Shown: positions 1 to 9,361 of the stretch, piece after piece | Position numbering within the stretch: the first letter of the stretch is position 1 | Layout: every line of letters begins with the position of its first letter | Source of the DNA: Palsa-504 sp963806335 | Lineage (GTDB): Bacteria; Actinomycetota; Actinomycetes; Streptosporangiales; Streptosporangiaceae | Direction of reading: 5' to 3' | DNA length: 64,000 nt | NCBI GenBank assembly: GCA_963806335.1 | Contig: CAWDXO010000012.1 | Coordinates: 186,001 to 250,000 of the forward strand | Made by a program: the position numbers and the translations under genes | Notes under the pieces: model-generated | The model's input: the letters and a program-made list of their open reading frames with translations, nothing else | Told to the model about the DNA's origin: nothing | The model's database searches: none

Positions 1-57
1 CACGAGGCCGCCTCTACCCAGGATCACGGCGATTACCGGTCCGTAAGGTAACGATCG

Positions 58-92
58 GAGGACCCGGAGCCGATGGCCGGCTCCGGGTCCTC
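58..92 (-). terminator. Hairpin terminator of the GT39 gene
   Basis: A perfect 14-bp inverted repeat (58-71 with 79-92, 7-base loop) lies just past the stop codon of the leftward glycosyltransferase gene. It is GC-rich and lacks a long U run, as is common for actinobacterial terminators. Confidence 0.6.
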
Positions 93-99
93 GGCCGGA

Positions 100-2273
100 C
101 TACGAGATCGGCTCGGTGAGGTTGTAGACGGTCTGGCCGCCGACGGTCTCGCTCTTAAAGTGGGCCGCGACCCACTGGGTGATCGCCGAAGAGCCCTGCC
201 CGCCGCCGAAACTCTCGCTGCCCTGGCCCACGTAATAGTGAATCTCGTGGTTGGCCACGAGCTTTTCGAACGCGGCCAGCGTGGGCCAGGGATCGGTGCC
301 GTTGAACCCGCCGATGGCCATCATCGCGTCGCCGGTGGCCAGCTCGAGCGGAGCTGCCGCCTCCGAGCCTTCGGTCGCAGCCACCCACTTGTAGCTGGCG
401 GCGTCCTGCTCGAGCAGCTTCACCAGCGCGCTGCTCACCGTGGTACTGCCACCCAGGCCGCCGAAACCGCCGGCGCGACCGCCCGTGCCGCGACCGCCGA
501 AGCTGCCCGCGCCACTGGGCAGCCCGCCGGCACCCGAGGTCCCGCCGGGCCGCGTACCGGCCGAGCCGTTCCGGCCGGGCACCGCGGTTCCGGTACCGCC
601 GGTCCCGCTCGCTGCGCCCGGCCCGCCGAACGCGGTGCCCCCGCGGGCCCCGCCCGTACCGCGCCCGAACTGGCCGGCCCGTGCGCCGGGGAATCCGCCT
701 CCGCCGCCGGGACCTCCGCCGAACCCGCCACCCGACTGCGGCCCGGCGCTCACAATCGCGCCGGTGTAGGAGGAGTTGACCGTATCAAGCGCATACGCGG
801 TCGGCCCGGCCAGCCCGGCGACCAGCGCGAGTCCGAGCGGCACGGCCACCAGCGCCCGCCGCGCTCCGCGCGAGCCCGCCAGGCCCCGCGAGCCCGCCAG
901 AGACGGGCCCGCGAGCACCGCGACCGCGCCGGCCGCGCCCGCGATCACGATGACCCAGCGCAGCCAGGGCAGCCAGTCCGGGGTGCGGTCCAGCAGCACG
1001 TAGGCCCATACGGCGGTGACCGCAATGGCGACCGCGGCCGTGATGCGCCCGGCCAGGCCGAGCCGCGCCTGCCACAGGGCCGTCGCGCCGATGCCGACCA
1101 GGGCGGCGATACCGGGTGCGAGAGCGACCATGTAATACGGGTGGATGATGCCGTTCATGTAGCTGAACACCAGCCCGGTGACCAGCACCCAGCCGCCCCA
1201 GAGCAGCGCCGCGGCCCGTGTCCTGTCGGTCCGCGCGGCCCGCCGTGACACCCACAGCATCGCGCCCAGCGAGATCAGCGCCGCGGGCAGCAGCCAGCTG
1301 ATCTGCCCGCCGAACTCGGATTGGAACAGCCGGAGAATCCCGGTCGCGCCGCCGAACGACGTGCCCTGACCGTTGCCCCGGCCGCCGATGGAACCGGTCT
1401 CGTTGCCGGTCAGGCGCCCCAGCCCGTTGTACCCGATGGCCAGCTGCAGGATGTTGTTGCTGGTGGAACCGCCGAAGTAGGGCCGGTCAGCCGCCGGCGT
1501 CAGCTCGGCGGCCAGGATCCACCAGCCCGCTCCGGCGATGATGCCGGCCCCCATGAGCACCGTCTGCCAGATCCGCTTGCCGAGCCGGGCGGGCCGGCCC
1601 ACAGGTAAGCGACCGCGAATCCCGGTACCACCAGGAACGCCTGCAGCATCTTGGCCAGGAACGCGAACCCGACCAGGATCCCGCAGAACACCAGCCACTT
1701 CGTCCGCCCCTTCTCGACCGCGCGGACGAGCGCGTACGCGGCCGCGGTCATGAGCAGCACCAGCAGCGCGTCCGGGTTGTCGAACCTGAACATCAGGGCG
1801 GCAACCGGAGTGAGGGCAAGCACGAGCCCGGCGATCAGGCCGGCCGGCGCCCCGAACCAGCGCCGGACCGCGGCGTAGAGCAGCGCGACCGAGGCCACGC
1901 CCTCCAGGGCCTGCGGGACCAGCATGGACCACTGGCTGAACCCGAAGATCCGGCCGGATATCTCCATTACCCACAGCGAGGCCGGCGTCTTGTCCACGGT
2001 GATGAAGTTGGACGAGTCAAACGATCCGAAGAAGAACGCCTTCCAGCTCTTGGTACCCGCGTCGACCGCGGCGGCGTAGAAGTCGTTCGCCCAGCCGTTC
2101 CTGGTGACATTCCACAGGTAGAGGACGGCGGTAAGCGCAAGCAGCCCCACCAAGGCGGGACGGGCCCACCCTGGATCTGCCTCCGGCCCGCGCAGCAGCC
2201 GGCGGGCCCGGTTCCCGCCCGGGATGGGGCGGGTGCCCGCCAGGTGCCGCGGAGTAGAAGTGGTCGCGCTCAA
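100..2273 (-). CDS. GT39-family membrane glycosyltransferase, frameshifted
   Basis: Polytopic membrane glycosyltransferase of the GT39 (ArnT/PMT-like) type, which transfers sugars from polyprenyl-phosphate donors outside the membrane. The N-terminal half is read in one frame from a TTG at 2273 (early acidic loop with NDFYAAAV, then FITVDKTPASLWVM, then membrane helices). The C-terminal half continues in another frame from about 1590 (LGKRIWQTVLMGAG). The frame change falls in the G/C run at 1585-1593; one extra base there would restore a single reading frame of about 720 residues. The C-terminal part has a Gly-rich stretch (about 430-750) followed by a folded extracellular domain ending at 100. 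The TTG start overlaps the stop of the upstream GT2 gene, so the pair is an operon resembling the Bacillus YkcB/YkcC pairing. Either a recent pseudogene or a sequence error. Confidence 0.8.
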
Positions 2274-3625
2274 CTGGTTCTCTCCCTCTGGGTAGACACC
2301 GCGCTTTGAATAGACACGGCGGTTAGCTGAACTTGGACTTGACCAGCCGGCTCATATGACGCCAATGGCTCGCCCGGGCCACGTCGCGTGGCATCGTCAA
2401 GGTCGCCGCGGCGGCCGCGGGCTGCGCGCTTCGGCCCGCCGAACACCCAGTGCCGGTACAGGACGAACCGAAGTACGGTCGCGACCAGGTTGGCGGCGAT
2501 CAGCACCGATACCTCGGTAATCCGGCCGGGATGCGGCGAGCCCGAATGCAGGACGGCCAGCGCGCCGGAGGTCAGGGCCAGCCCGATGCCGAACGCGATC
2601 AGGCCCTTGACCTGGTGCCTGGCGGCGTTCGAGCGGCCGGTGATGCCGAATGTCACGCGCCGGTTGGCGGCGGTGTTCGCGACCGCGGTCACCAGCAGGC
2701 TGATCACGTTGGCGCCCTGGGCCGACATGTCCCCGCGGAGCAACAGGAACAGCAGGATGTAGGCCAACGTGCTGGCCACCCCGATGACCGTGAACCTCGC
2801 GACCTGCAGCGGAAGTTCACCGGAGCCGGCGGCCCTGGCCCGGGCGCCGGAGACCGCGGAACCAGGACCACGAAGCAGGGGAACCTGTATGGATCCGCGG
2901 GCGAAGCCAACGCCGAGCCGGACCATCCCGCGCAGGTCAGCCAGGGCGGTGGGGACGATGTCAACGCGTGAGTCGAGGTCGTCAACCCAGTCCACCGGGA
3001 CCTCGTGGATGCGCAGCCCGGCGCGCTCGGCGAGCACGAGCAGCTCGGTGTCGAAGAACCAGCCGGTGTCCTGCGTGAGAGGCAGCAGCACTCGCGCCTG
3101 GTCCCGCCTGATGGCCTTAAAGCCGCACTGGGCATCCGAGAAGCGTGCCCCCATGAGGCTCCGCAACAGCACGTTGTAGCAGCGTGAGATGAGCTCCCGC
3201 TTCGGTCCGCGGATCACCCTGGACCCCCGGGCGAGCCGGGTGCCGATGGCCAGGTCACTGTGCCGGGACAGCAGCGGTGCCACCAGCGGGAGCAGCGCGT
3301 TCAGGTCTGTCGATAGATCGACATCCATGTACGCCAGCACCTCGGCTTCGCTCTGCGACCAGATCGCCCGCAGAGCACGGCCGCGTCCGGGCAGATCCAT
3401 GTGGACCGCCCGCACCTCGGCTAGCTCGCCGGCCAGCCCGGTCGCGACCGTCCAGGTGGCATCGGTGCTTCCGTTGTCCGCGATCGTGACCCGGGCGGTG
3501 AACGGGAAGCTGTCACGCAGATAACTAACGAGGCGCCGAACGCTCGGCCCGAGATCGCGTTCCTCGTTGCGAACGGGAACCACGATGTCCACCTGCAGAA
3601 CTTTCATGACACTGAGAATCGCCAA
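2270..3625 (-). CDS. GT2 glycosyltransferase fused to a GtrA-like membrane domain
   Basis: A polyprenyl-phosphate glycosyltransferase that would make the lipid-linked sugar donor used by the adjacent GT39 enzyme. The N-terminal GT2 (GT-A) domain, about residues 7-240, has VDIVVPVRNEE, ADNGSTDAT and a DXD motif in MDVDLSTD. The C-terminal third (about 275-405) is a four-helix GtrA-like domain with the typical NTAANRRVTFG and LYRHWVF signatures, followed by a charged tail. The start shown is a TTG with a GGAG about 5 bases upstream; an internal ATG at 3607 is equally close to the domain start. It overlaps the GT39 gene by 4 bases, so the two are probably translationally coupled. Confidence 0.9.
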   Translation of the reverse strand: MAILSVMKVLQVDIVVPVRNEERDLGPSVRRLVSYLRDSFPFTARVTIADNGSTDATWTVATGLAGELAEVRAVHMDLPGRGRALRAIWSQSEAEVLAYMDVDLSTDLNALLPLVAPLLSRHSDLAIGTRLARGSRVIRGPKRELISRCYNVLLRSLMGARFSDAQCGFKAIRRDQARVLLPLTQDTGWFFDTELLVLAERAGLRIHEVPVDWVDDLDSRVDIVPTALADLRGMVRLGVGFARGSIQVPLLRGPGSAVSGARARAAGSGELPLQVARFTVIGVASTLAYILLFLLLRGDMSAQGANVISLLVTAVANTAANRRVTFGITGRSNAARHQVKGLIAFGIGLALTSGALAVLHSGSPHPGRITEVSVLIAANLVATVLRFVLYRHWVFGGPKRAARGRRGDLDDATRRGPGEPLASYEPAGQVQVQLTAVSIQSAVSTQRERTS

Positions 3626-3757
3626 CCATACTCCGCTGCGGCTGAAACGAAGTTATGTACGCGCTATGAGCAAAGCCACCTGGGGCCAGCCGTGACCCTA
3701 CCCGCGGGGCGAGTGCTCGCGCTGGCCTGGCGCGCCCGCGCCCGGGCCGTCGTGAGG

Positions 3758-5521
3758 TCAGCCGCCAGCCGGCCGGAACGTAGCGGCAAAGGTGACGAAG
3801 TAATGGTAGTAAGCGCCCCAGTCGCTGACCGGCGTCGACCAGTAGAGCGCGTAGGCATGATGCGCGTTCGCTAGAACATTCCGGTTCAGTACCTCGACCT
3901 CGATGCCGCCCCTGTCGTAGCTGAATTCCCAGTCCGCGGCCTTTTCGGCCTGCGGGTACCGGACCGCTCGCAGAAGGATGAGGTGATATCCCGGGTAGGT
4001 GCTTTCCCGGGCCGCCGCCTGCTGTTCCCAGTCGGCCAGCGGATTCGCCTTGGGCTGGTCGGACTGGTCAATGAGCAGGAATATGCCGCTGTTAGCTGGG
4101 TCACGGATGTACACGTAGTGGCCCACATGGGAGATCTGCCAGCCATACGGGACCCCAATGGAAAAACCGGTGGAATTGAGGAACCGGTAATATCCGGCCG
4201 GCAGGGCGCTCGCGGTAGGCCCGCTCCCGGCTGGCGTTGCCGTGGGTGATCCAGCCGCCCCTGTCGCACGCGAGCTAATCGCTGGCGAGCTAGCGGCAGG
4301 CCGTGAGGCCGCGCCGGACGTGGCGCTGGGAGCCTTCGCCTCGGGGCGCGGAGCCGCGTGGCCGCCAGACTGCCCTGCGGTCACCAAGGCGAAGCCAACC
4401 GCGATCACCGTGGCAGCCAGAACCGCGACCGCGACCGCGGCTCCGCGGACGCGCCTCGAGCGGCCTTCGTCGGATTGTCTCCCCTCCCAGGGCAGCGCCG
4501 GCTCGTCCCAGGGAATTGCCGGCTCAGGATCAATCACGACAGGCGCCTCCGGCGCTGGGGCGTCCCCCGGAGACGCGAAGCCGCCAGCGCCATCCCCGTC
4601 AGCACGGTTTACCGCCGCACCTTCTCCGCCCGCGCCGTTCTCGCCCGCGCTTTCCCCGGCTGAACCGTTGGCATGAGCATCGTCTCCGTCTACGCCGTCT
4701 TCCTGAGCCGGGCGGTGAAGCATCCGTTCTGCCTCGGCGAGCTTAAGGCGCTCATCGGGGTCCTTACGGAGCAGCCCGTTGATCACCTCGAGCAGGGGGC
4801 CCGCGTGAGTCGGCGGATCCGGCTCCGCCTCGACGACGGCGGTCAGGCTGGCGAGCGCCCCATCCCGGTCGAAGGGCGGCCGTCCTTCGACGGCCGCGTA
4901 CAGCGATGCCCCCAGCGCCCACAGGTCCGCGGCCGCTCCACCCCGGCCACCCAGAGCACGCTCGGGCGCGGTGTAGGACGGCGAACCGAGCAGCACCCCC
5001 GAGACGGTCAGGGTCGGGCTGTCGTCGGCCTTGGCGATCCCGAAGTCGGTCAGGACCACCCGGTCCTCCGGGCCGAGCAGGATGTTCGCCGGCTTCACAT
5101 CACGATGGACGATACCGGCCTCGTGCGTGGCGCGGAGCGCGGCCAGCACGCCCAGGCCGACGCGGGCGGCCTGGGCGGGGGACAGGGGGCCGTCCTCAGT
5201 GATGACATCGCGCAGCGAACGGAACGGCACGAGTTCCATCACGATCGACGGACGGTCGTCTTCCTCGACGATGTCGTAGACGGCCACGACGTTCGGATGA
5301 CGCAGCCGCGCGGCCATCTGCGCTTCCCGCACGGCACGGTGGCGTGCGGTCTCGCGCTCCGCCGGGCCCATGTGCGGCGGCCAGATAATTTCCTTAACCG
5401 CCACATCCCGGTTGAGCAATTCATCGCGGGCCCGCCAGACAGCGCCCATCCCGCCCTGGCCGATAACCGCGCGAAGCCGGTAGCGCCCGGCCAGCAGGCG
5501 ATCTGGCTCGCATCCTCCCAT
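3758..5521 (-). CDS. PknB-type Ser/Thr protein kinase with one membrane segment
   Basis: Transmembrane Hanks-type kinase of 587 residues. The kinase domain spans about residues 12-270: glycine loop GQGGMGAVW (21-29), ATP-binding Lys43 in AVKEI, catalytic HRD at 139-141 (VHRDVKPAN), DFG at 159-161 and APE at 185-187. An acidic, Ala/Gly-rich linker (270-350) leads to a single membrane helix at about 360-382. A Ser/Ala/Pro-rich spacer and an extracellular domain of about 130 residues (from YYRFLNSTGFSIGVPYGW) follow. No PASTA repeats are present, so the ligand is not predictable. It is transcribed towards the two glycosyltransferases but separated from them by 132 bases, so it may have its own promoter. 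Confidence 0.93.
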   Translation of the reverse strand: MGGCEPDRLLAGRYRLRAVIGQGGMGAVWRARDELLNRDVAVKEIIWPPHMGPAERETARHRAVREAQMAARLRHPNVVAVYDIVEEDDRPSIVMELVPFRSLRDVITEDGPLSPAQAARVGLGVLAALRATHEAGIVHRDVKPANILLGPEDRVVLTDFGIAKADDSPTLTVSGVLLGSPSYTAPERALGGRGGAAADLWALGASLYAAVEGRPPFDRDGALASLTAVVEAEPDPPTHAGPLLEVINGLLRKDPDERLKLAEAERMLHRPAQEDGVDGDDAHANGSAGESAGENGAGGEGAAVNRADGDGAGGFASPGDAPAPEAPVVIDPEPAIPWDEPALPWEGRQSDEGRSRRVRGAAVAVAVLAATVIAVGFALVTAGQSGGHAAPRPEAKAPSATSGAASRPAASSPAISSRATGAAGSPTATPAGSGPTASALPAGYYRFLNSTGFSIGVPYGWQISHVGHYVYIRDPANSGIFLLIDQSDQPKANPLADWEQQAAARESTYPGYHLILLRAVRYPQAEKAADWEFSYDRGGIEVEVLNRNVLANAHHAYALYWSTPVSDWGAYYHYFVTFAATFRPAGG

Positions 5522-5838
5522 TTCCGGCGGCTACCCCGCCATAGCGGCTCCTAACGGATCCCACGCCCTCAACTGCCGCGGCCAGGCGCAAAGGCCCGGG
5601 TTCGGTCCCGGTCGCCGGGTCGCGGTGACCTTGCCAGCGGGATCACGCACTGCTATCTCTAAAATGGAAAGCGTTAGAGCCCGTCTATCTGTGATCTTGC
5701 GACGGTCGGCCTGACGGGAGCTGGAAGTCGTAGTCGGGTCTGGAGGACAGATGACTACAGTCAGCTTCGGCTCCGGAAGGCTGGCATCCGGAGCCGGCCG
5801 CCCGGCCAGGCCGAGCCGGGTCACGCCGGAGTCCTGAC
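5522..5838. other. Intergenic region between divergent kinase and Vgb-like genes
   Basis: 317 bases between two divergent genes, so it should contain both promoters; I could not assign boxes with confidence. An 8-bp inverted repeat (5769-5776 with 5788-5795) sits 44 bases before the rightward start codon and could be an operator or a leader hairpin. No coding signal is seen. Confidence 0.4.
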
Positions 5839-6882
5839 ATGCCCGGCCGGATACGGACCTCGATACTCCTGCCGGTTGCGACCGTCGCCATGATGGTCGC
5901 CCTGCTCGCCGGCTGTACGGGCGGGTCCAGGCCCGCGCAGGCACCGGCCAGGAATAGCTACTTCGAAAATACAAAGACGATAAATCTGCACAGCGGCGAT
6001 TTTCCGTCGTTCCTGGCCTTCGGGGCCCACGATACGCTGTGGTTCACCGAGAACGGCGGGAACGTTATCGCGCGGGTTGATGCGGCCGGCGATTTGGTCG
6101 AAATCCCCATCGAGGCGGGTAATAACAACGACCCGCAGGACATCATAGACATGCCCGACGGCAGCATATGGTTTACCGGCCTGGCGGAAATCGGGCGGAT
6201 CGGTCCCGATGGTGCCATGAAGGTCTGGTACGCGATCCTTACCAGCTCTGCGGTCGGGCTGCCCGATGCGCTCGCGGCAGGCCCGGACGGCGAGGTCTGG
6301 TACACCGCCGACGGTGGCTATATCTGCCGGATAGGACCCACAGGTAAATACCAGTGCTACGCCACGCACCCGGCCACGAAAGACATTTGGATGCGCGGTC
6401 TGGCGATGGGTTCTGACGGTGCCCTGTGGTTTACCGAGGATAACCTGACCAGTGTCGCCGATACGCAGAACGCGATCGGCAGGCTGACGACCGATGGCCA
6501 GTACCGGCAATGGCCGCTGCCGCCCGGGTCGGGTCCCACCAGGATCACCGCGGGTCCGGACGGGGCACTGTGGTTCACCGAGCGATCCAGCCAGCGGATC
6601 GGCCGCATCACCACCGGCGGCGTCATCACGCAATTCCCGCTGCCACGCGGGGTTTACCCATTCGATATTGTCTCGGGTCCGGCTAAGGCGCTGTGGTTCA
6701 CCACCGATACAGAGGTGGGCCGCATCACGACGTCCGGTCAGATCACGCTGTGGCCGGTGCCAGGGGCCCAGCAGTTCGGGGGCATCGCGGTGGCGTCTGA
6801 CGGGAGCCTGTGGCTGGCCGACGGGGTGGCCAGCACCATCAGGCACTTTATCCCGCCCGTGCCTGCCCAGCGTCCTCACTGA
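5839..6882 (+). CDS. Vgb-like beta-propeller lipoprotein
   Basis: Secreted lipoprotein of 347 residues with a signal peptide and a lipobox (LLAGC, Cys about residue 26), so it should be anchored outside the membrane. The rest is made of recurrent propeller blades with GPDGALWFTE-type motifs (at least six), the pattern of the virginiamycin B lyase/SMP-30-like family. The Vgb lyase of staphylococci opens streptogramin B rings using His and Glu residues in the last blades. I do not see an equivalent EHG-type motif here (the matching blade reads WFTTDTEVGRI), so antibiotic lyase activity is doubtful. A general substrate-binding or environmental lactone/ring-opening role is equally possible. Its end overlaps the convergent DNA glycosylase gene by 35 bases. 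Confidence 0.85.
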   Translation: MPGRIRTSILLPVATVAMMVALLAGCTGGSRPAQAPARNSYFENTKTINLHSGDFPSFLAFGAHDTLWFTENGGNVIARVDAAGDLVEIPIEAGNNNDPQDIIDMPDGSIWFTGLAEIGRIGPDGAMKVWYAILTSSAVGLPDALAAGPDGEVWYTADGGYICRIGPTGKYQCYATHPATKDIWMRGLAMGSDGALWFTEDNLTSVADTQNAIGRLTTDGQYRQWPLPPGSGPTRITAGPDGALWFTERSSQRIGRITTGGVITQFPLPRGVYPFDIVSGPAKALWFTTDTEVGRITTSGQITLWPVPGAQQFGGIAVASDGSLWLADGVASTIRHFIPPVPAQRPH

Positions 6883-7699
6883 GGACTTGTTCACGAGAGC
6901 ACCACCAGGTCGACCGGCCGCCGACCGTACCGTGCCTCATCTCGGCGCCGCACCGCGGGCAGGTACCGCCCGGGTGCCGGGCGGCGATCACGTCACCGGT
7001 GTGCGCGCCGCCTTTTACGATGGCCGATTCCAGCACGGACTCCAAGGCCTGGTAGAGGCGGTCGGCGTCCTTGCGCCGCAGGCTGCCGGTCGGCGCCGCG
7101 GGCGAGATCTTGGCCTGCCACAGCACCTCATCGGCCAGCAGGTTCCCCACCCCGGCGATCTTGGACTGGTCGAGCAGCCTGGCCTTGACGGCGATTGATC
7201 CCTTGGTGACCAGGTCGCGGAATTCCGCCGCGGTCACCTCCGCGGCATCAGGCCCGAGCGCGTCGATGGCGGGGTGCAGCCAGGCGCGCCCGAGCCGGCG
7301 CTTGTCGAACAGCATCAGGGAACCGCCGTCGGCGAACCGGAGCGTGAAGCGATTCCATTCCGCCTTGCGCGGCTGCGCGTCGCGCCGGGCCCAATCGCCG
7401 CCTTCGGCGGTCCGGCCGTCAGCGTCCGTCACCACGATGCGACCGCCCATGCCCAGGTGGATGCCGAGATCAGGGCCGGGCTCGATCGACTCGCTCAGGC
7501 CGGAAGTCTCGAGCCAGATCGTCTTGCCCCGCCGGTGGGCCGCGGTCAGCATGCGCCCGGTCAGCGCGTCCCGCAGCTCGCCGGGGGCATGCGGCCGGCA
7601 CACGAACGTATCGGCGTCATCGACCGCTACGATGCGACGGTACAGGGCCTGATCGGCGATCAGCTGGCGGGCCGTCTCGACCTCGGGAAGTTCCGGCAC
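6848..7699 (-). CDS. Fpg/Nei-family DNA glycosylase
   Basis: Base-excision repair glycosylase/AP lyase of 283 residues that removes oxidised bases. The N-terminus MPELPEVE provides the catalytic Pro2 and Glu3, and HRRGK carries the conserved lysine. The helix-two-turn-helix region contains KIAGVGNLLADEVL. The C-terminal zinc finger is incomplete: CPRC is present but the second half reads WWCSREQ, so the fourth cysteine is replaced; related actinobacterial Nei-like proteins can be zinc-less here. The ATG abuts the stop codon of the upstream CoA-transferase gene without overlap, implying co-transcription. MutM versus Nei-type substrate preference cannot be decided from sequence. Confidence 0.92.
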   Translation of the reverse strand: MPELPEVETARQLIADQALYRRIVAVDDADTFVCRPHAPGELRDALTGRMLTAAHRRGKTIWLETSGLSESIEPGPDLGIHLGMGGRIVVTDADGRTAEGGDWARRDAQPRKAEWNRFTLRFADGGSLMLFDKRRLGRAWLHPAIDALGPDAAEVTAAEFRDLVTKGSIAVKARLLDQSKIAGVGNLLADEVLWQAKISPAAPTGSLRRKDADRLYQALESVLESAIVKGGAHTGDVIAARHPGGTCPRCGAEMRHGTVGGRSTWWCSREQVLSEDAGQARAG

Positions 7700-9214
7700 T
7701 TACGACAGGTCCACGGTGAAATCGGGTTCGGTCCGCGCCCGGACGTACTCCTCGGTCACGCCGGGCGCGAGTTCCCTGAGGACCAGGCCGCGGTCGGTGA
7801 CGTCGAAGACGCACAGGTCGGTGATGATGCGCTCGGCGACCCCCCGGCCGGTAATGGGCAGGCTGCAGGCATTGACCACCTTCATGGTGCCGTCCTTGGC
7901 CACGTGCTCCATCAGCACGATCACCTTCTTGGCGCCGTCGACGAGGTCCATCCCGCCGCCCATTCCCTTGATCATCTTGCCGGGGATCATCCAGTTGGCG
8001 ATGTCGCCGGCTGCTGACACCTGCATGGCCCCCAGGATGGCGGCGTCGATCTTGCCGCCGCGGATCATGCCGAAGCTCATCGCGGAGTCGAAAATAGAAG
8101 CCCCCTTGCGCAAGGTGACCGTCGCCTTGCCCGCGTTGATCAGGTCGGCGTCTTCCTCGCCCTCGTAAGGGGACTGTCCCGTCCCGAGGATGCCGTTCTC
8201 CGACTGCAGCACCAGCTCGACGTCGTCCGGCACGTAATCGGGTATGAGGGTCGGCAGGCCGATCCCGAGGTTGACATAATCGCCGTCGGACAGCTCGAGC
8301 GCGGCCCGGGCGGCCATCTGGGTCCGGGTCAGGCCGATGAGCGGCTCGCTCGCCGCGGCCACGGCGGTCGGGGCGGGCACCGCGGCTTCCGCGGCGGGCC
8401 CCTGCGCCCCGGCAGGTTGGTCGGCCCGGGACGCCGCGCCCGGCTCACGCGGCCGCGTGACGAGCTTCTCGATCCTCTTCGCGGCCGCCTGTTCCGGCGT
8501 CAGCGCGAGCACGCGGTGTACGTAAATGCCGGGCAGCTGGATCTCGTCCGGGTCCAGTTCCCCGGGCTCGTAGAGCTCTTCGACCTCGGCGATCGTGATC
8601 CGGCCCGCCATCGCGGCGGCCGGATTGAAATTCCGCGCGGACTCGCGGAAGATCAGGTTGCCGTGCCGGTCACCCTTCCAGGCTCTGACCAGGCCGAAGT
8701 CGCAGATGATCGCCTTCTCCAGGACAAAGGTCCGAACCCTGCCGTCGAACTCCATCTCCGCTGTTTCTTTCGGCGGGCTGTGCCTCAGCACGGCGCCGTT
8801 GCCGTCGAATCGCCACGGCAGCCCGCCGTCGGCGATCTGGGTGCCGACTCCGGTGGCCGTATAGAACGCCGGGATACCCGATCCCCCCGCGCGCAGCTTC
8901 TCGGCCAGCGTGCCCTGGGGCACCAGCTCGACCTCGAGCTCGCCCTTGAGGTACTGGCGCTCGAACTCCTTGTTCTCACCGACGTAGGAAGCGACCATCC
9001 GGCGGATCCGCTTCTCCCGCAGCAGCAGCCCTAGGCCCCAGTCATCCACGCCGCAGTTGTTCGACACGGCCTCCAGGTCGGTGACTCCCTTGGCCAGCAG
9101 GCCCGCGATCAGCACGCTGGGGATACCGCACAGCCCGAAGCCGCCGACCGACAGCGATGCGCCGGATTCGATGCCGTCCAGCGCCGCTGGAACGCTAGCT
9201 ACTACTTTGTCCAT
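7700..9214 (-). CDS. 3-oxoacid CoA-transferase, A and B subunits fused
   Basis: Succinyl-CoA:3-oxoacid CoA-transferase of 504 residues, which activates acetoacetate or a similar 3-oxoacid with CoA from succinyl-CoA. Residues 1-240 are the A-type half (GGFGLCGIP, NNCGVDDWGLG, FNPAAAMAG). A linker rich in Ala/Pro (about 255-295) joins it to the B-type half (YVNLGIGLPTLIPDYVP), with the catalytic glutamate in QSENGILG. Most bacteria encode the two halves as separate genes (scoA/scoB); the fused order resembles the mitochondrial enzyme. It is the first gene of a tight pair with the downstream DNA glycosylase. It could supply acetoacetyl-CoA to the thiolase/reductase operon further right, but this is inference. 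Confidence 0.93.
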   Translation of the reverse strand: MDKVVASVPAALDGIESGASLSVGGFGLCGIPSVLIAGLLAKGVTDLEAVSNNCGVDDWGLGLLLREKRIRRMVASYVGENKEFERQYLKGELEVELVPQGTLAEKLRAGGSGIPAFYTATGVGTQIADGGLPWRFDGNGAVLRHSPPKETAEMEFDGRVRTFVLEKAIICDFGLVRAWKGDRHGNLIFRESARNFNPAAAMAGRITIAEVEELYEPGELDPDEIQLPGIYVHRVLALTPEQAAAKRIEKLVTRPREPGAASRADQPAGAQGPAAEAAVPAPTAVAAASEPLIGLTRTQMAARAALELSDGDYVNLGIGLPTLIPDYVPDDVELVLQSENGILGTGQSPYEGEEDADLINAGKATVTLRKGASIFDSAMSFGMIRGGKIDAAILGAMQVSAAGDIANWMIPGKMIKGMGGGMDLVDGAKKVIVLMEHVAKDGTMKVVNACSLPITGRGVAERIITDLCVFDVTDRGLVLRELAPGVTEEYVRARTEPDFTVDLS

Positions 9215-9361
9215 ACGGTTATCCTCTCAGCTCCACCGCGGACGACAACAGCGGCAGGTTATCCGCTCGGCGTACGGCGACATCCCGGTCGGCAGGGCTG
9301 GCTGGCATCGGCGATGTCCTAGCGGCCAAGGCAGCTATCTCCGGGGACACGACCCTCCCGG

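Noticed and set aside
1500..1974. Frameshift in GT39 as programmed ribosomal frameshifting
   Set aside because: No slippery heptamer with downstream structure is evident; a missing base in a G/C run is the simpler explanation.
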